The notes under the pieces were generated by a model. The model did not search any database, was not told the origin of the DNA, and saw only the letters and a program-made list of their open reading frames with translations. From Candidatus Rokuibacteriota bacterium (GTDB lineage Bacteria; Methylomirabilota; Methylomirabilia; Rokubacteriales; CSP1-6), in contig QHRU01000043.1 in the NCBI GenBank assembly GCA_003220225.1, positions 1-64,000 on the forward strand: DNA of 64,000 nt, given 5' to 3'. Below, one piece after another: positions 9,176 to 18,152 of the stretch. The first letter of the stretch is position 1, and each line of letters starts with the position of its first letter. A program made the position numbers and the translations under genes.

Positions 9176-10293
9176 CCCTGATCGTCGAGTTCGCCCGCGC
9201 CCATCGCGTCGCACTGCTGGCCGGGCTGCTCACTGCGGCGTTCGCCGCAGCTGGTTGGTTTGAGCAGTTCGAGTACTGGTCGCTCAGCAGGCTCTTCGAG
9301 CTGCGTGGCGCACGGGCACCGACGCTGCCGATCGTCATCGTGAGCGTCGATCAATCGACACTCAGCGAGTTGAACGAGCAATGGCCGTTCGCTCGTGGTC
9401 GCCATGCCGATCTGATCCGTGCGATCATCCCCGGCAAGCCGCGCGCCATCGTGCTCGATCTGAACTTCGATGAGCCGTCACTGCGCGGTCCTGCCGATGA
9501 CGCCCAGCTTGCGGAGGCCGTGGCGTCTGCTGGCAATGTTCTCCTTGCTGGCGTGTACGGGATCGATATTCAGCCCTTCTACCGGCGCGATGCACTCAAT
9601 GTGCCGATCCCGGAGCTTCGGCGTGGTGCCGCCGCTGTCGGTCTCGTCAACGCGCCCATCGAAAGCGATGGGCAGATTCATCGAATGCCGGTCAGGCTCA
9701 CACTGCCCTTTGGAGAGATGCCGACCTTGATCGTGGCCGCGCACGGCTACCTCGCGAAGCTCGGCCTGCGCGGCGCACCGTTACCGCGCACGAACGACGT
9801 CTTGATCAATTACCGCGGGGGACCGAAAACGTTTCCGTGGATCTCGTACTACCGCGTGCTGCGCGGCGAGATCCCGGCATCCTACTGGAACGACAGAATC
9901 GTCATGGTCGGCGTGACCAGTCCGCTCCTCCATGACCGGTTTGCAACGCCGTTTGCCCGGAACGGTGAGATGCCGGGCGTCGAGATTCTCGCGAACGAGC
10001 TGGAAACGTTGATGACGGGCAACTGGCTCCGCGAGGTCTCGCTGGCCGTCTCGGTGGTCCTGGCCGTTGTCTTCGCTCTGGTCGGCTCTGTCGTTGCCGT
10101 GCACGTGCCCGGCGCACGCTCCGTGCTGCTCGCGGGCGCGCTCTGGATCGCCGTGTCAGTGACGACGTTCGCGGCCTTTGCCGTCGCCGACGTCTGGATT
10201 CACGACCTGCCGCTGAGCTTTGCACTCATCCTCGGTTACATCGGGCGCTGTGTCGATTCAGCGAAGCTCGAGCGGCCGGCCGTGGTGGCGTAG
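9172..10293 (+). CDS. CHASE2-domain membrane sensor protein without an output domain
   Basis: 373 residues from GTG 9172 (GTGA overlap with the hydrolase). One N-terminal membrane anchor (residues about 10-24) is followed by an extracytoplasmic CHASE2 domain, with motifs such as VIVSVDQSTL, WPFARGRHADLI and FDEPSLRGPADD, then IMVGVTSPLLHDRF-type residues. Three C-terminal hydrophobic helices end the protein. In known CHASE2 proteins these helices lead into a guanylate cyclase, kinase or GGDEF domain. Here the protein stops about 13 residues after the last helix. The GC content looks lower than that of its neighbours. Confidence 0.8.
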   Translation: MTLIVEFARAHRVALLAGLLTAAFAAAGWFEQFEYWSLSRLFELRGARAPTLPIVIVSVDQSTLSELNEQWPFARGRHADLIRAIIPGKPRAIVLDLNFDEPSLRGPADDAQLAEAVASAGNVLLAGVYGIDIQPFYRRDALNVPIPELRRGAAAVGLVNAPIESDGQIHRMPVRLTLPFGEMPTLIVAAHGYLAKLGLRGAPLPRTNDVLINYRGGPKTFPWISYYRVLRGEIPASYWNDRIVMVGVTSPLLHDRFATPFARNGEMPGVEILANELETLMTGNWLREVSLAVSVVLAVVFALVGSVVAVHVPGARSVLLAGALWIAVSVTTFAAFAVADVWIHDLPLSFALILGYIGRCVDSAKLERPAVVA

Positions 10294-10322
10294 CGACGAA
10301 TCGTTGTATATAAGAAGGGGCC

Positions 10323-11027
10323 ATGCGCATCGTCGACCTGTCCTTTCCCATCCGCCCGCACTTCCGCTGGAAGGTCGAGCCCAAGCTGGTCCGATCGCAT
10401 GCCGCCGGGGACGTCTTCCAGTCCACGGTGCTCACCGTCGCCTGCCACGCCTACACGCACGTCGATGCGCCGGTCCACTTCCTGCCCGGCGACCGCGACA
10501 TCGCCTCCATGCCGGTCGACCAGTGGATCGGGGAGGCCGCGGTGGTGGACCTCACGCACCTCGGGGACAACGGCGAGGTGACGGCGGCCGAGCTGGACGC
10601 GCACGCCGGTCACGTGCGTCGCGGCGATATCGCGCTGCTGCGCACCGACTGGCCGCGCAAGGTCAGCGTGGAGAGCGAGAAGTTCTGGCGGGATGCACCA
10701 TACACGGGCCGCTCTGCGTGTGATTGGCTCGTGAGCCGCGGCGTGAAGGCCGTCGGCTACGACTATCCGCCCGACTACACCGTGCGCACGTCGATCTTCG
10801 AGCCGGGCGTCAAGCTGACGCCCGCCGAGTGCACGACGCACCACGTGTTCTTCCCCGCGGGTATCACCGTCATCGAGTACCTGACCAACCTCGACCAGAT
10901 CGGCGCCGACCGCTGCCGGTTCCTGGCCCTGCCGCTTCGCATCGAAGGCGCCGACGGCTCGCCCGTCCGCGCCGTTGCTGTCGTGGGGGGCCCCGAAATG
11001 GCCCCCCACACCCCCCCGCGTTCGTAG
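10323..11027 (+). CDS. Cyclase-family metal-dependent hydrolase (kynurenine formamidase-like)
   Basis: 234 residues; AAGGGG precedes the ATG. The family motif HxxTHxDxPxHF is seen as HAYTHVDAPVHF near residue 40 and should bind the catalytic metal. GYDYPPDYTVR and TTHHVFFPAGITVIEYLTNL are the other conserved blocks. Members hydrolyse N-formylkynurenine, isatin or related amides. Which of these applies is unknown. The last 15 residues (VVGGPEMAPHTPPRS) are encoded by a dispersed repeat (10981-11020), so the native C-terminus has been replaced or extended by the repeat. Confidence 0.82.
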   Translation: MRIVDLSFPIRPHFRWKVEPKLVRSHAAGDVFQSTVLTVACHAYTHVDAPVHFLPGDRDIASMPVDQWIGEAAVVDLTHLGDNGEVTAAELDAHAGHVRRGDIALLRTDWPRKVSVESEKFWRDAPYTGRSACDWLVSRGVKAVGYDYPPDYTVRTSIFEPGVKLTPAECTTHHVFFPAGITVIEYLTNLDQIGADRCRFLALPLRIEGADGSPVRAVAVVGGPEMAPHTPPRS

Positions 11028-11050
11028 CGGCCCGGGGGACCCGGGCCGCT
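10981..11050 (+). repeat. Dispersed two-hairpin repeat, copy 1 (divergent second half)
   Basis: The first 40 bases match the other three copies at 39691, 49847 and 52076. They hold a hairpin with stem TGGGGGGCC/GGCCCCCCA and loop CCGAAAT, followed by a C-run. The second half differs from the other copies and is a perfect 11 bp hairpin that may act as a terminator. The repeat lies inside the 3' end of the cyclase gene and contains its stop codon. Confidence 0.8.
11026..11050 (+). terminator. Hairpin after the cyclase gene
   Basis: AGCGGCCCGGG (11026-11036) and CCCGGGCCGCT (11040-11050) form a perfect 11 bp stem with a GGA loop. There is no T-run after it, so it may be an attenuating hairpin and not a strong intrinsic terminator. 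The stop codon of the cyclase overlaps its 5' side. Confidence 0.5.
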
Positions 11051-11077
11051 CCTCGAAAAGCCGCGTCGCTTCTGGGG

Positions 11078-11083
11078 TATCAT
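11078..11083 (+). promoter_or_regulatory. -10 element, probable leaderless start of the efflux operon
   Basis: TATCAT ends exactly 7 nt before the ATG at 11091 and no Shine-Dalgarno sequence is present. No good -35 box is visible. Confidence 0.4.
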
Positions 11084-11090
11084 CTGCCGG

Positions 11091-12302
11091 ATGCCCCGCC
11101 CCTGGTTGGCGCTGCTCGCCGTCGTGTTGGCTGCCGCCGGCTGCACCGGCCAGCCGGCCGCGTCCGCTTCCGCCTCCGCGTCGACGGAACAGCCAGCCGC
11201 CGTCGTCCCGCCGCGTCCCGTCAAGGTCTTCGCGGCTGTCGAGGAGCGCGTGCCGCGCACGGTCGCGTCCACCGGAGCGCTGGCCGCCGACGACACCGTG
11301 GTGCTCGGCGTCAAGGTTCCCGGCCGTCTCGTCGAGCAGGCGGTGGACCTCGGCACGCGCGTGCGCAAGGACCAGGTCGTCGCGCGGATCGATCAGACGG
11401 ACTACAAGCTGCGCGTCGAGCAGGCCGCCGCGGCGCTGCAGCAGGCGCGCGCGCGGCTGGGGCTGTCGCTGACCGGCACCGACGAGCAGGTCGATCCGGA
11501 GAAGACCTCGATCGTCCGGCAGGCGCGTGCCGTGCTCGACGAGGCTCGCCTGGCGCGCGAGCGCTCGGCCAAGCTGCTCGAGCAGGACCTGATCGCGCGG
11601 GCCCAGGACGACACGGCGCAGGCGAACCTCGGCGTGGCGGAGGCCCGGTACCACGATGCGATCGAGGAGGTCCGCAATCGCCAGGCGACGCTGACGCAGC
11701 GGCGCTCGGAGCTCGACCTCGCGCGGCAGCAGCTCATCGACACCGTGCTCGTCTCGCCCTTCGACGGCGCGGTGAGCCTCAAGCAGGCGGCGGTGGGCGA
11801 GTACCTGGCCGCCGGCGCGCCGGTGGCCACGCTCGTGCGCACGCACCCGCTGCGGCTGCGCCTGCCGGTGCCCGAGCGCGAGGCGGCCGGCGTGCGCGTC
11901 GGCCAGACGGTGCGCCTCACCCTCGAGGGCGCCGCCACGGTCCACCAGGGCCGCGTCGTGCGGCTGAGCCCGATCGTGCAGGAGCAGAACCGCACGCTCC
12001 TCGTCGAGGCCGAGGTGCCCAACCCCAACGCCGTGCTGAAGCCCGGCGCCTTCACGCGCGCGGACATCGTCACCGAGGGCTCGCAGCCGGTGATCCGCAT
12101 CCCCGCCGCCTCGCTCGTGACCTTCGCAGGCGTCGAGAAGGTGCTCGTCGTCCGCCAGGGGAAGATCGTCGAGGTGCGCGTGCAGACGGGCCGGCGCGAG
12201 GGCGACAGGATCGAGATCGTGGCCGGGCTCAAGCCGGGCGAGAGCGTCGTGCTGGAGCCGGGCAACCTCGCCCCCGGCCAGGCCGTGACCGCCGAGCGGT
12301 AA
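11091..12302 (+). CDS. RND efflux periplasmic adaptor lipoprotein (MFP subunit)
   Basis: 403 residues. The N-terminus is a lipoprotein signal with Cys in LAAAGC near residue 18, so it should be anchored in the inner membrane. Then come the adaptor's barrel-sandwich hybrid halves (VLGVKVPGRLVEQAVDLGTRVRK and VLVSPFDGAVSLKQAAVGEY), an alpha-hairpin between about 105 and 215, and the beta-barrel and membrane-proximal domains. It pairs with the RND pump 6 bp downstream. An outer membrane TolC-type channel gene is not in this window. Confidence 0.92.
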   Translation: MPRPWLALLAVVLAAAGCTGQPAASASASASTEQPAAVVPPRPVKVFAAVEERVPRTVASTGALAADDTVVLGVKVPGRLVEQAVDLGTRVRKDQVVARIDQTDYKLRVEQAAAALQQARARLGLSLTGTDEQVDPEKTSIVRQARAVLDEARLARERSAKLLEQDLIARAQDDTAQANLGVAEARYHDAIEEVRNRQATLTQRRSELDLARQQLIDTVLVSPFDGAVSLKQAAVGEYLAAGAPVATLVRTHPLRLRLPVPEREAAGVRVGQTVRLTLEGAATVHQGRVVRLSPIVQEQNRTLLVEAEVPNPNAVLKPGAFTRADIVTEGSQPVIRIPAASLVTFAGVEKVLVVRQGKIVEVRVQTGRREGDRIEIVAGLKPGESVVLEPGNLAPGQAVTAER

Positions 12303-12308
12303 CCCTTC

Positions 12309-15300
12309 GTGCAGAAGCTCGCCGAAGTCTGCATCAAGCGCCCCGTCTTCGCGACGATGATCGTGATGGCGCTGGTCGTCGTCGGCGCCGCGTCCTACTT
12401 CCGGCTGGGCGTCGACCGTTTCCCCGCCGTGGACCTGCCCACGGTCACCGTGCGCGTCGAGCTGCCCGGCGCCTCCACCGAGGAGATCGAGACGCAGGTC
12501 ACGCAGCGGTTGGAAGAGCAGATCAACACCATCCAGGGCATCCAGGAGCTGCGCTCGATCTCCACCCCCGGGAACTCGCTGATCATCGTCACGTTCGTGC
12601 TGAGCCGCGCCATCGACGTGGCGGCCCAGGACGTCCGCGACAAGGTGTCGATCGCCCAGCGCAACCTGCCGCGCGACGTGAAGCCGGCCATCATCGCGAA
12701 GTTCGACAACGACCAGGCGCCCGTGCTGACGATCGCGCTCGCCAGCGACCGCTCGCTGCGCGAGCTGACGGAGATCGCCGACAAGATCGCGCGGCCGCAG
12801 CTCGAGCGCTCGCCCGGCGTGGGCGAGGTGCGGATCGTCGGCGGTCTGCCGCGTGCGATCAACGTCTGGGTGGACGCCGACCGGCTGGCGGCCTACCAGC
12901 TGCCGATCACGAGCGTGCGCGACGCGCTCGTGCGCCAGAACGCCGACCTTCCGGGCGGCAACGTGACGTCGGGGCTCAACGAGGCCTCGCTGCGCACGAT
13001 GGGCCGCATGGCCGACCCGCGCGCCTTCAACGACCTCGTGGTGGCGACGCTCGGCGGCTCGCCGGTGCGCGTGCGCGACCTCGGCTACGCGGAGGACGGG
13101 ACGAAGGAGCAGCGCTCGGCGGCGCGGCTCAACGGCGTGCCGACGGTCATCGTCGAGATCCGCCGGCAGTCGGGCGAGAACACCGTGGCCGTCATCGAGG
13201 GCGTCAAGAAGAGCCTGGCGCGTTTGACCGTCCAGGTGCCGCCCGACGTGAAGCTCGAGATCATCCGCGACCAGTCGCGCTACATCTACGCGGCCCTGCA
13301 CGAGATCAACCTGCACCTGGTGCTGGGCTCCATCCTCGCCTCGCTGGTCGTGCTGGCCTTCATGCGCTCGTGGCGGTCGACGTTCATCGCGGCGGTGGCC
13401 ATCCCGACCTCCGTCATCTCCGCGTTCGGGATGATGTGGATGCTGAACTTCACGCTCAACAGCGTGACCATGCTCGCGCTGGTGCTGATGGTCGGCATCG
13501 TCATCGACGATGCCATCGTCGTACTCGAGAACGTCTTCCGCTTCGTCGAGGAGAAGAAGATGCGGCCCTTCGAGGCCGCCCGCGAGGCCACCGCGGACAT
13601 CGGGCTGGCGGTCATGGCCACCACGCTCTCGCTCGTCGTCATCTTCGTGCCCGTGTCCTTCATGTCGTCGATCTCCGGCCGCTTCCTCTACCAGTTCGGC
13701 CTCACCGCCGCCGTGTCGGTCATGGTCAGCCTCCTGGTGTCCTTCACGCTGACGCCGATGATGTGCGCCAGGTTGCTGCGTGCCGAGGACGCGGGCGGGC
13801 ACGGCGACGGCCACACAGCCGCCTCGCGGCGCGGGTTCTACGCGTACATCGACCGCGCCTACGAGGCGTGCCTGGCGTGGTCGATGCGTCGCCGCTGGGT
13901 GATCGTGGTGGTGAGCGCGGTCGTCCTGGCCTCCACGCTACCGTTCTACCGAGGGGTGAAGCAGGAGTACATCCCGAGCGACGTGGACGAGTCCGAATTC
14001 GAGATGCTCGTCTTCGGTCCCGAGGGGATGAGCCTGGCCGCCATGGACGAGGGAATGCAGGCTCTCGCCCGCGAGGCGCGCGAGACGAAGGGCGTGGCGC
14101 TCACGCTGGCATCCGCCGGAGGCGGCTTCCTCAACCGCGTGAACCAGGGCTACATGTACGTGCGCACGGTGCCCCACGGGGAGCGCACGATCAGCCTGCA
14201 CCGCATCTGGGAGGGCCTCAAGCGCGGCGATCCGATGGCCGCCTTCCGCGGCAACTATTCGCAGCGCGAGATCATCGCGGCGCTGCGCCAGCGCTACCGC
14301 AAGTTCTTCGCCGCCGGCTACCGGCCTCAGGTGCGCAATATCGCGGGCTTCAACATCGGCGGCGGGACCTTCGACATCGACCTCGCCCTGCGCGGTCCCG
14401 ACCTCGAGAAGCTCGCCGAGTACGGCGAGATCCTCAAGACGAGGGCGCGCGCCCTGGGCGGTGTCGTCGATGTGGACACCACGCTCCAGCTCGACAAGCC
14501 GGAGCTCCGCGTGGTGATCGACCGCGCGCGCGCGGCCGACCTGCGCGTGGACACCGAGCAGATCGCCACCGCCCTGCGGCTGATGGTGGGCGGCGACGAC
14601 CAGGTCTCGCGCTTCCACGACAATGACGTCAACGACGACTACGACGTGACGGTGCGCCTCATCGATGCCCACCGCAGCGACCTGTCCGTCATCTCGCGGC
14701 TCTACGTGTCACGCGACTCGGTCAGCAACAACGTGGCCACCGGCGCCCCCGCCCAGGTCGGGCTGGCGCCGGGCGGCGGCCTCGTGCGTCTCGACAACCT
14801 CGTGCAGATCGTGCGCGCGCCCACGCCGTCCCGCATCGACCGCACGGACCGCCAGCGCGAGGTGCGGCTGCGCGCCCAGATCGCGCCGGGCTACGGCCAG
14901 GCCGACCGGATCGAGGCCCTCAAGCGCGCGGTGGCCGAGATGAATCTGCCATTGGCGTACACGACCTTCGTCACGGGCAAGGCGAAGGAGATGGAGAAGA
15001 CATTCACGGAGTTCCTCTGGGTCTTCGTGCTCTCGTTCGCCTTCATGTACATGATCCTCGCCTCCCAGTTCGAGAGCCTCATTCACCCGCTGACCATCTT
15101 GCTGTCGCTGCCGCTTTCGGTGCCGTTCGCCATGGCGTCGCTCTGGTACACCGGCAACACGCTCAACCTCTATTCGGCGCTCGGCATCCTCGTGCTCTTC
15201 GGCGTGGTGAAGAAGAACGCCATCCTCCAGATCGACCACATGAACAGCCTGCGCGCGCGCGGCATGGAGCGGCTCGCCGCCATCATGCAGGGCAACCGCG

Positions 15301-15638
15301 ATCGGCTGCGTCCGATCCTCATGACCACCCTCGCGCTCGTGGCCGGCATGCTCCCGCTCTGGGTTGGCACCGGGCCGGGCGCCGAGGAGCGCCGCGCCAT
15401 CGCCGTCGTCGTCATCGGCGGACAGACGCTGTCGCTGCTGCTCACGCTGCTCGTCACGCCCGTCGCATACTCGCTCTTCGAGGACGCGGCCGCCGCCCTG
15501 AAATGGGCGCGGCCGTCGCTGGTGCCCTGGAAGCGGGCTGCGCGCCAGCGTGAGCGCCGCGCGTGGCGGCTGCGCCTGCGGCGGCGCGCGCGGCCGGCGG
15601 CGCCGCCGATCTCGGGCGGGAGCGCCGAGCGCGACTGA
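12309..15638 (+). CDS. RND-family multidrug efflux transporter (AcrB/MexB-like)
   Basis: 1109 residues from GTG. This is an inner membrane proton-driven pump of the hydrophobe/amphiphile efflux class. The start CIKRPVFATMIVMALVVVGA is the first membrane helix. VDRFPAVDLPTVTV and GASTEEIETQVTQRLE follow, as in AcrB. The proton relay is in LMVGIVIDDAIVVLENV (two Asp in helix 4). VVKKNAILQID and GLRPILMTT-like blocks mark the C-terminal half. Length is slightly above AcrB because of an Arg/Ala-rich cytoplasmic tail. Substrates are unknown. Confidence 0.94.
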   Translation: MQKLAEVCIKRPVFATMIVMALVVVGAASYFRLGVDRFPAVDLPTVTVRVELPGASTEEIETQVTQRLEEQINTIQGIQELRSISTPGNSLIIVTFVLSRAIDVAAQDVRDKVSIAQRNLPRDVKPAIIAKFDNDQAPVLTIALASDRSLRELTEIADKIARPQLERSPGVGEVRIVGGLPRAINVWVDADRLAAYQLPITSVRDALVRQNADLPGGNVTSGLNEASLRTMGRMADPRAFNDLVVATLGGSPVRVRDLGYAEDGTKEQRSAARLNGVPTVIVEIRRQSGENTVAVIEGVKKSLARLTVQVPPDVKLEIIRDQSRYIYAALHEINLHLVLGSILASLVVLAFMRSWRSTFIAAVAIPTSVISAFGMMWMLNFTLNSVTMLALVLMVGIVIDDAIVVLENVFRFVEEKKMRPFEAAREATADIGLAVMATTLSLVVIFVPVSFMSSISGRFLYQFGLTAAVSVMVSLLVSFTLTPMMCARLLRAEDAGGHGDGHTAASRRGFYAYIDRAYEACLAWSMRRRWVIVVVSAVVLASTLPFYRGVKQEYIPSDVDESEFEMLVFGPEGMSLAAMDEGMQALAREARETKGVALTLASAGGGFLNRVNQGYMYVRTVPHGERTISLHRIWEGLKRGDPMAAFRGNYSQREIIAALRQRYRKFFAAGYRPQVRNIAGFNIGGGTFDIDLALRGPDLEKLAEYGEILKTRARALGGVVDVDTTLQLDKPELRVVIDRARAADLRVDTEQIATALRLMVGGDDQVSRFHDNDVNDDYDVTVRLIDAHRSDLSVISRLYVSRDSVSNNVATGAPAQVGLAPGGGLVRLDNLVQIVRAPTPSRIDRTDRQREVRLRAQIAPGYGQADRIEALKRAVAEMNLPLAYTTFVTGKAKEMEKTFTEFLWVFVLSFAFMYMILASQFESLIHPLTILLSLPLSVPFAMASLWYTGNTLNLYSALGILVLFGVVKKNAILQIDHMNSLRARGMERLAAIMQGNRDRLRPILMTTLALVAGMLPLWVGTGPGAEERRAIAVVVIGGQTLSLLLTLLVTPVAYSLFEDAAAALKWARPSLVPWKRAARQRERRAWRLRLRRRARPAAPPISGGSAERD

Positions 15639-15704
15639 CCCGCGCCGGCTCCGACGCCTCCGCCGTCGATATATCGTGTCGTGACGCGCCGTCTCGCGGC
15701 GGCC

Positions 15705-15733
15705 TTGCCGGAACCCGCGCTCCGGCGTAGCAT
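15705..15733 (+). promoter_or_regulatory. Sigma70-type promoter of the HbpS/GlcG-like gene
   Basis: TTGCCG (15705-15710), a 17 nt spacer and TAGCAT (15728-15733). It gives a leader of about 70 nt that holds a small CGCCC/GGGCG hairpin, then a strong AAGGAGGAG site before ATG 15812. This is the only signal I see in the 173 bp gap. Confidence 0.5.
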
Positions 15734-15811
15734 GCCGGGCACTCGAAGCGGGAACTGAGCGCCCATCACGGGCGTTACCTGACGCGTCCGCGTAACCACC
15801 AAGGAGGAGCC

Positions 15812-16297
15812 ATGAGAGCGATCACTGCCGTCCTGCTATTGCTGTCCCTCACCGTCCTCGCCGCCGAGCCCGCGCTGGCCCAGGGGCCGCCGCCCTACGG
15901 CACGCCGATCAGCCTCGAGCAGGCCAAGAAGGTCCTGACCGGCGCCGAGGCCGAGGCGAAGAAGAACAACTGGAACGTGGTGATTTACATTCTCGACTCT
16001 GGAGGCCAGCCCGTGGCCATGCAGCGCCTCGACGGCGCGCAGTGGGGCAGCGTGGACGTGGCGCGCGACAAGGCCTATTCGGCCGTCGCGTTCCGGCGGC
16101 CGAGCAAGGCCTTCCAGGATGCCGTCGGTCAGGGCGGCGAGAACCTCCGGATCCTGAAGCTCGCGGGCGCCAGCCCGCTCGAGGGCGGCATCCCGATCGT
16201 CCTCGACGGCAAGATCATCGGCGCCATCGGCGTCTCCGGCGTCACCTCGCAGCAGGACGCGCAGATCGCCGCGGCGGGCGCCGCCGCGCTGAAGTAG
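15812..16297 (+). CDS. Secreted GlcG/HbpS family protein (heme-degrading domain, DUF336)
   Basis: 161 residues with a cleavable Sec signal peptide ending at ALAQG (about residue 24). The rest is a single HbpS/GlcG domain: SLEQAKKVLTGAEAEAKKN, YILDSGGQPVAMQRLDGA, ARDKAYSAVAFRRPSKAF and GGIPIVLDGKIIGAIGVSGV. Family members bind heme or cobalamin, or act beside glycolate and propanediol pathways. The signal peptide argues for a periplasmic binding role. The function is not established. Confidence 0.88.
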   Translation: MRAITAVLLLLSLTVLAAEPALAQGPPPYGTPISLEQAKKVLTGAEAEAKKNNWNVVIYILDSGGQPVAMQRLDGAQWGSVDVARDKAYSAVAFRRPSKAFQDAVGQGGENLRILKLAGASPLEGGIPIVLDGKIIGAIGVSGVTSQQDAQIAAAGAAALK

Positions 16298-16311
16298 TCG
16301 CGCGCCGGGGT

Positions 16312-16342
16312 CGCGCCGGTCGCCCGCTTGGCGGCCGGCGCG
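16312..16342. terminator. GC hairpin between convergent genes
   Basis: CGCGCCGG (16312-16319) and CCGGCGCG (16335-16342) form an 8 bp stem in the 67 bp gap between the HbpS-like gene and the sugar permease operon, which converge here. There is no clear T-run, so the terminator role is tentative. Confidence 0.35.
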
Positions 16343-16364
16343 GCCGCCGCGCGGGAGCCCGTCG

Positions 16365-17204
16365 TTACTTCACGGCGCCGGCGGTCAGGCCCGAGACGTA
16401 GTAGTCGAGGAAGAAGACGTAGAGGATGACGATCGGCACCGACCCGAGGATCGCGCCCGCCATCAGCTCGCCCCAGAAGTAGATGTCGCCGCGGATCAGC
16501 TCGCTGGTCACGCCCACGCTGGCCGTGATCTGCTCCGAGGACGAGGTGAAGGTCAGCGCGTAGATGAACTCGTTCCACGACAGCGTGAACGCGAAGAGCA
16601 CCGCGCACACCAGGCCGGGGATGGCGATGGGCAGCACGATCCGCCACAGCGCCTGGATGCGCGTGGCGCCGTCGACCATCGCGCACTCCTCGACCTCCTT
16701 GGGCACGGTGCGGAAGTAGCCCATGAGCAGCCACGTGCAGAAGGGGACGAGGAAGGTCGGATAGGTGACGACGAGCGCCCACTTCGAGTCGGCGAGGCCG
16801 ATCCAGTTGATGACCTGGGCCAGCGGCAGGAACAGGAGCGAGGTCGGCACGAGATAGGTGACGAAGATGCCGGTGCCGAAGCTGTTCACGCCGCGGAACT
16901 TGAGCCGCGACAGCGCGTAGGCGGCGACGGTGCCGATGATCACGGAGGCGGTCGTCGCGAGCACCGTCACCATCAGGCTGTTCTTGGTCCAGGTGAGGAA
17001 CTCGGTCTCCCGGAGGAGCTTCGTGTAGTGCTCGAGCGTCGGGCCCTGCTTGATGGCGAGCGGCACCGCGAAGCGGTCATAGAGCTCGCGGTCCTGCTTC
17101 AGCGAGGTCAGCAGCATGTGGTAGAAGGGGAACAGCGCGAAGATCAGGAACGGCACGAGCAGCACGTGCATCAGCACCTTCGTCCCGAGCGTCCGCCGCG
17201 ACAT
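16365..17204 (-). CDS. Carbohydrate ABC transporter permease (MalG-like)
   Basis: 279 residues, starting at ATG 17204, which touches the stop of the upstream permease (TGATG). Six hydrophobic helices are visible. The EAA coupling loop reads EECAMVDGATRIQALWRIVLP followed by IAIPGLVCAVLFAFTLSWNEFIYAL, the canonical MalG/UgpE pattern. It forms an inner membrane heterodimer with the MalF-like partner. No ATPase gene lies in the operon. Confidence 0.9.
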   Translation of the reverse strand: MSRRTLGTKVLMHVLLVPFLIFALFPFYHMLLTSLKQDRELYDRFAVPLAIKQGPTLEHYTKLLRETEFLTWTKNSLMVTVLATTASVIIGTVAAYALSRLKFRGVNSFGTGIFVTYLVPTSLLFLPLAQVINWIGLADSKWALVVTYPTFLVPFCTWLLMGYFRTVPKEVEECAMVDGATRIQALWRIVLPIAIPGLVCAVLFAFTLSWNEFIYALTFTSSSEQITASVGVTSELIRGDIYFWGELMAGAILGSVPIVILYVFFLDYYVSGLTAGAVK

Positions 17205-18145
17205 CAATAGGCCTGTTTGCGCACGAAGCGCAGCTGCGCCCACACCACGAACATCAGCAGCGGGAACAGGTACAGCGAGATCGCCGCGCCCTCGCCGATG
17301 CGGCCGCTCTCCAGCCCGATCATGCGCGAGTACGTCGCGAACAGGTGGGTGGTGTTGATGGGCCCGCCGTGGGTGAGCACGTACACGATGTTGAAGTCGC
17401 TGAACGTGAAGATGGTCGAGAACAGGACGACCACGGCCAGGACCGGCTTCAGCATCGGCAGCGTGACGTACCAGAAGCGCGACCACGGCCCGGCGCCGTC
17501 GGCCTGGGCCGCTTCGTAGAGCTCCTTCGGGATGGCGACCAGCCCCGCCAGGATGGTGATGGCGAAGAAGGGCAGGCCGCGCCAGATGTTGACCGTGATC
17601 ACCGCCGTCATCGCGTAGTAGCGCTGCCCGAGCCAGTTCGGCCCCGGCGGATCCATGAGGCCCAGCGCGATGCCCGTCCAGTTGACGACGCTGTAGAGCG
17701 AGTTGAACATCCACCACCAGCCAAGCGTCGACAGCGCGGTCGGGATGACCCACGGCAGGAGGACGGCCCCACGGATCAGCCGCTTGAACCAGAGCTGCTG
17801 GTTGAGCAGCAGGGCCAGCGAGATGCCGAGCACGAGCTTGAAGGCGATCGAGATGCCGGTGAAGACGAAGGCGTTCTGGAAGGTCTGCCGGAACGCGTCG
17901 CTGTCCCACAGGCGAATGAAGTTCGTGAGGCCGATGAAGTGGCTGGGCCGCCCGATGAAGGCGTTGGAGACCGAGAAGTAGAGCGCCACGCAGAACGGAT
18001 AGGCGACCAGCAACAGGATCAGAATGAGCGCGGGCGTGATGAAGAGCGGGCCCAGGACGCGCTCGCGGTCAAGAGTCTCACGCACACGCGTCCGCCAGGG
18101 CAGACGCGCGGGCGCGCCGGTCGCGGGAAGGGTGCCGATCGCCAC
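17204..18145 (-). CDS. Carbohydrate ABC transporter permease (MalF/UgpA-like)
   Basis: 313 residues. The first helix is GPLFITPALILILLLVAYPF. The EAA loop is YEAAQADGAGPWSRFWYVTLP followed by LKPVLAVVVLFSTIFTFSDF. WVIPTALSTLGWWWMFN is also typical of sugar permeases. It is the second gene of the minus-strand operon, 7 bp after the binding-protein gene. Confidence 0.9.
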   Translation of the reverse strand: MAIGTLPATGAPARLPWRTRVRETLDRERVLGPLFITPALILILLLVAYPFCVALYFSVSNAFIGRPSHFIGLTNFIRLWDSDAFRQTFQNAFVFTGISIAFKLVLGISLALLLNQQLWFKRLIRGAVLLPWVIPTALSTLGWWWMFNSLYSVVNWTGIALGLMDPPGPNWLGQRYYAMTAVITVNIWRGLPFFAITILAGLVAIPKELYEAAQADGAGPWSRFWYVTLPMLKPVLAVVVLFSTIFTFSDFNIVYVLTHGGPINTTHLFATYSRMIGLESGRIGEGAAISLYLFPLLMFVVWAQLRFVRKQAY

Positions 18146-18152
18146 GGCGACG

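Noticed and set aside
10307-10313. TATATAA as a promoter before the cyclase-family gene
   Set aside because: It is only about 10 nt from the ATG and overlaps the AAGGGG ribosome site region, and no -35 box fits. A leaderless start is possible but weak, so it is not listed.
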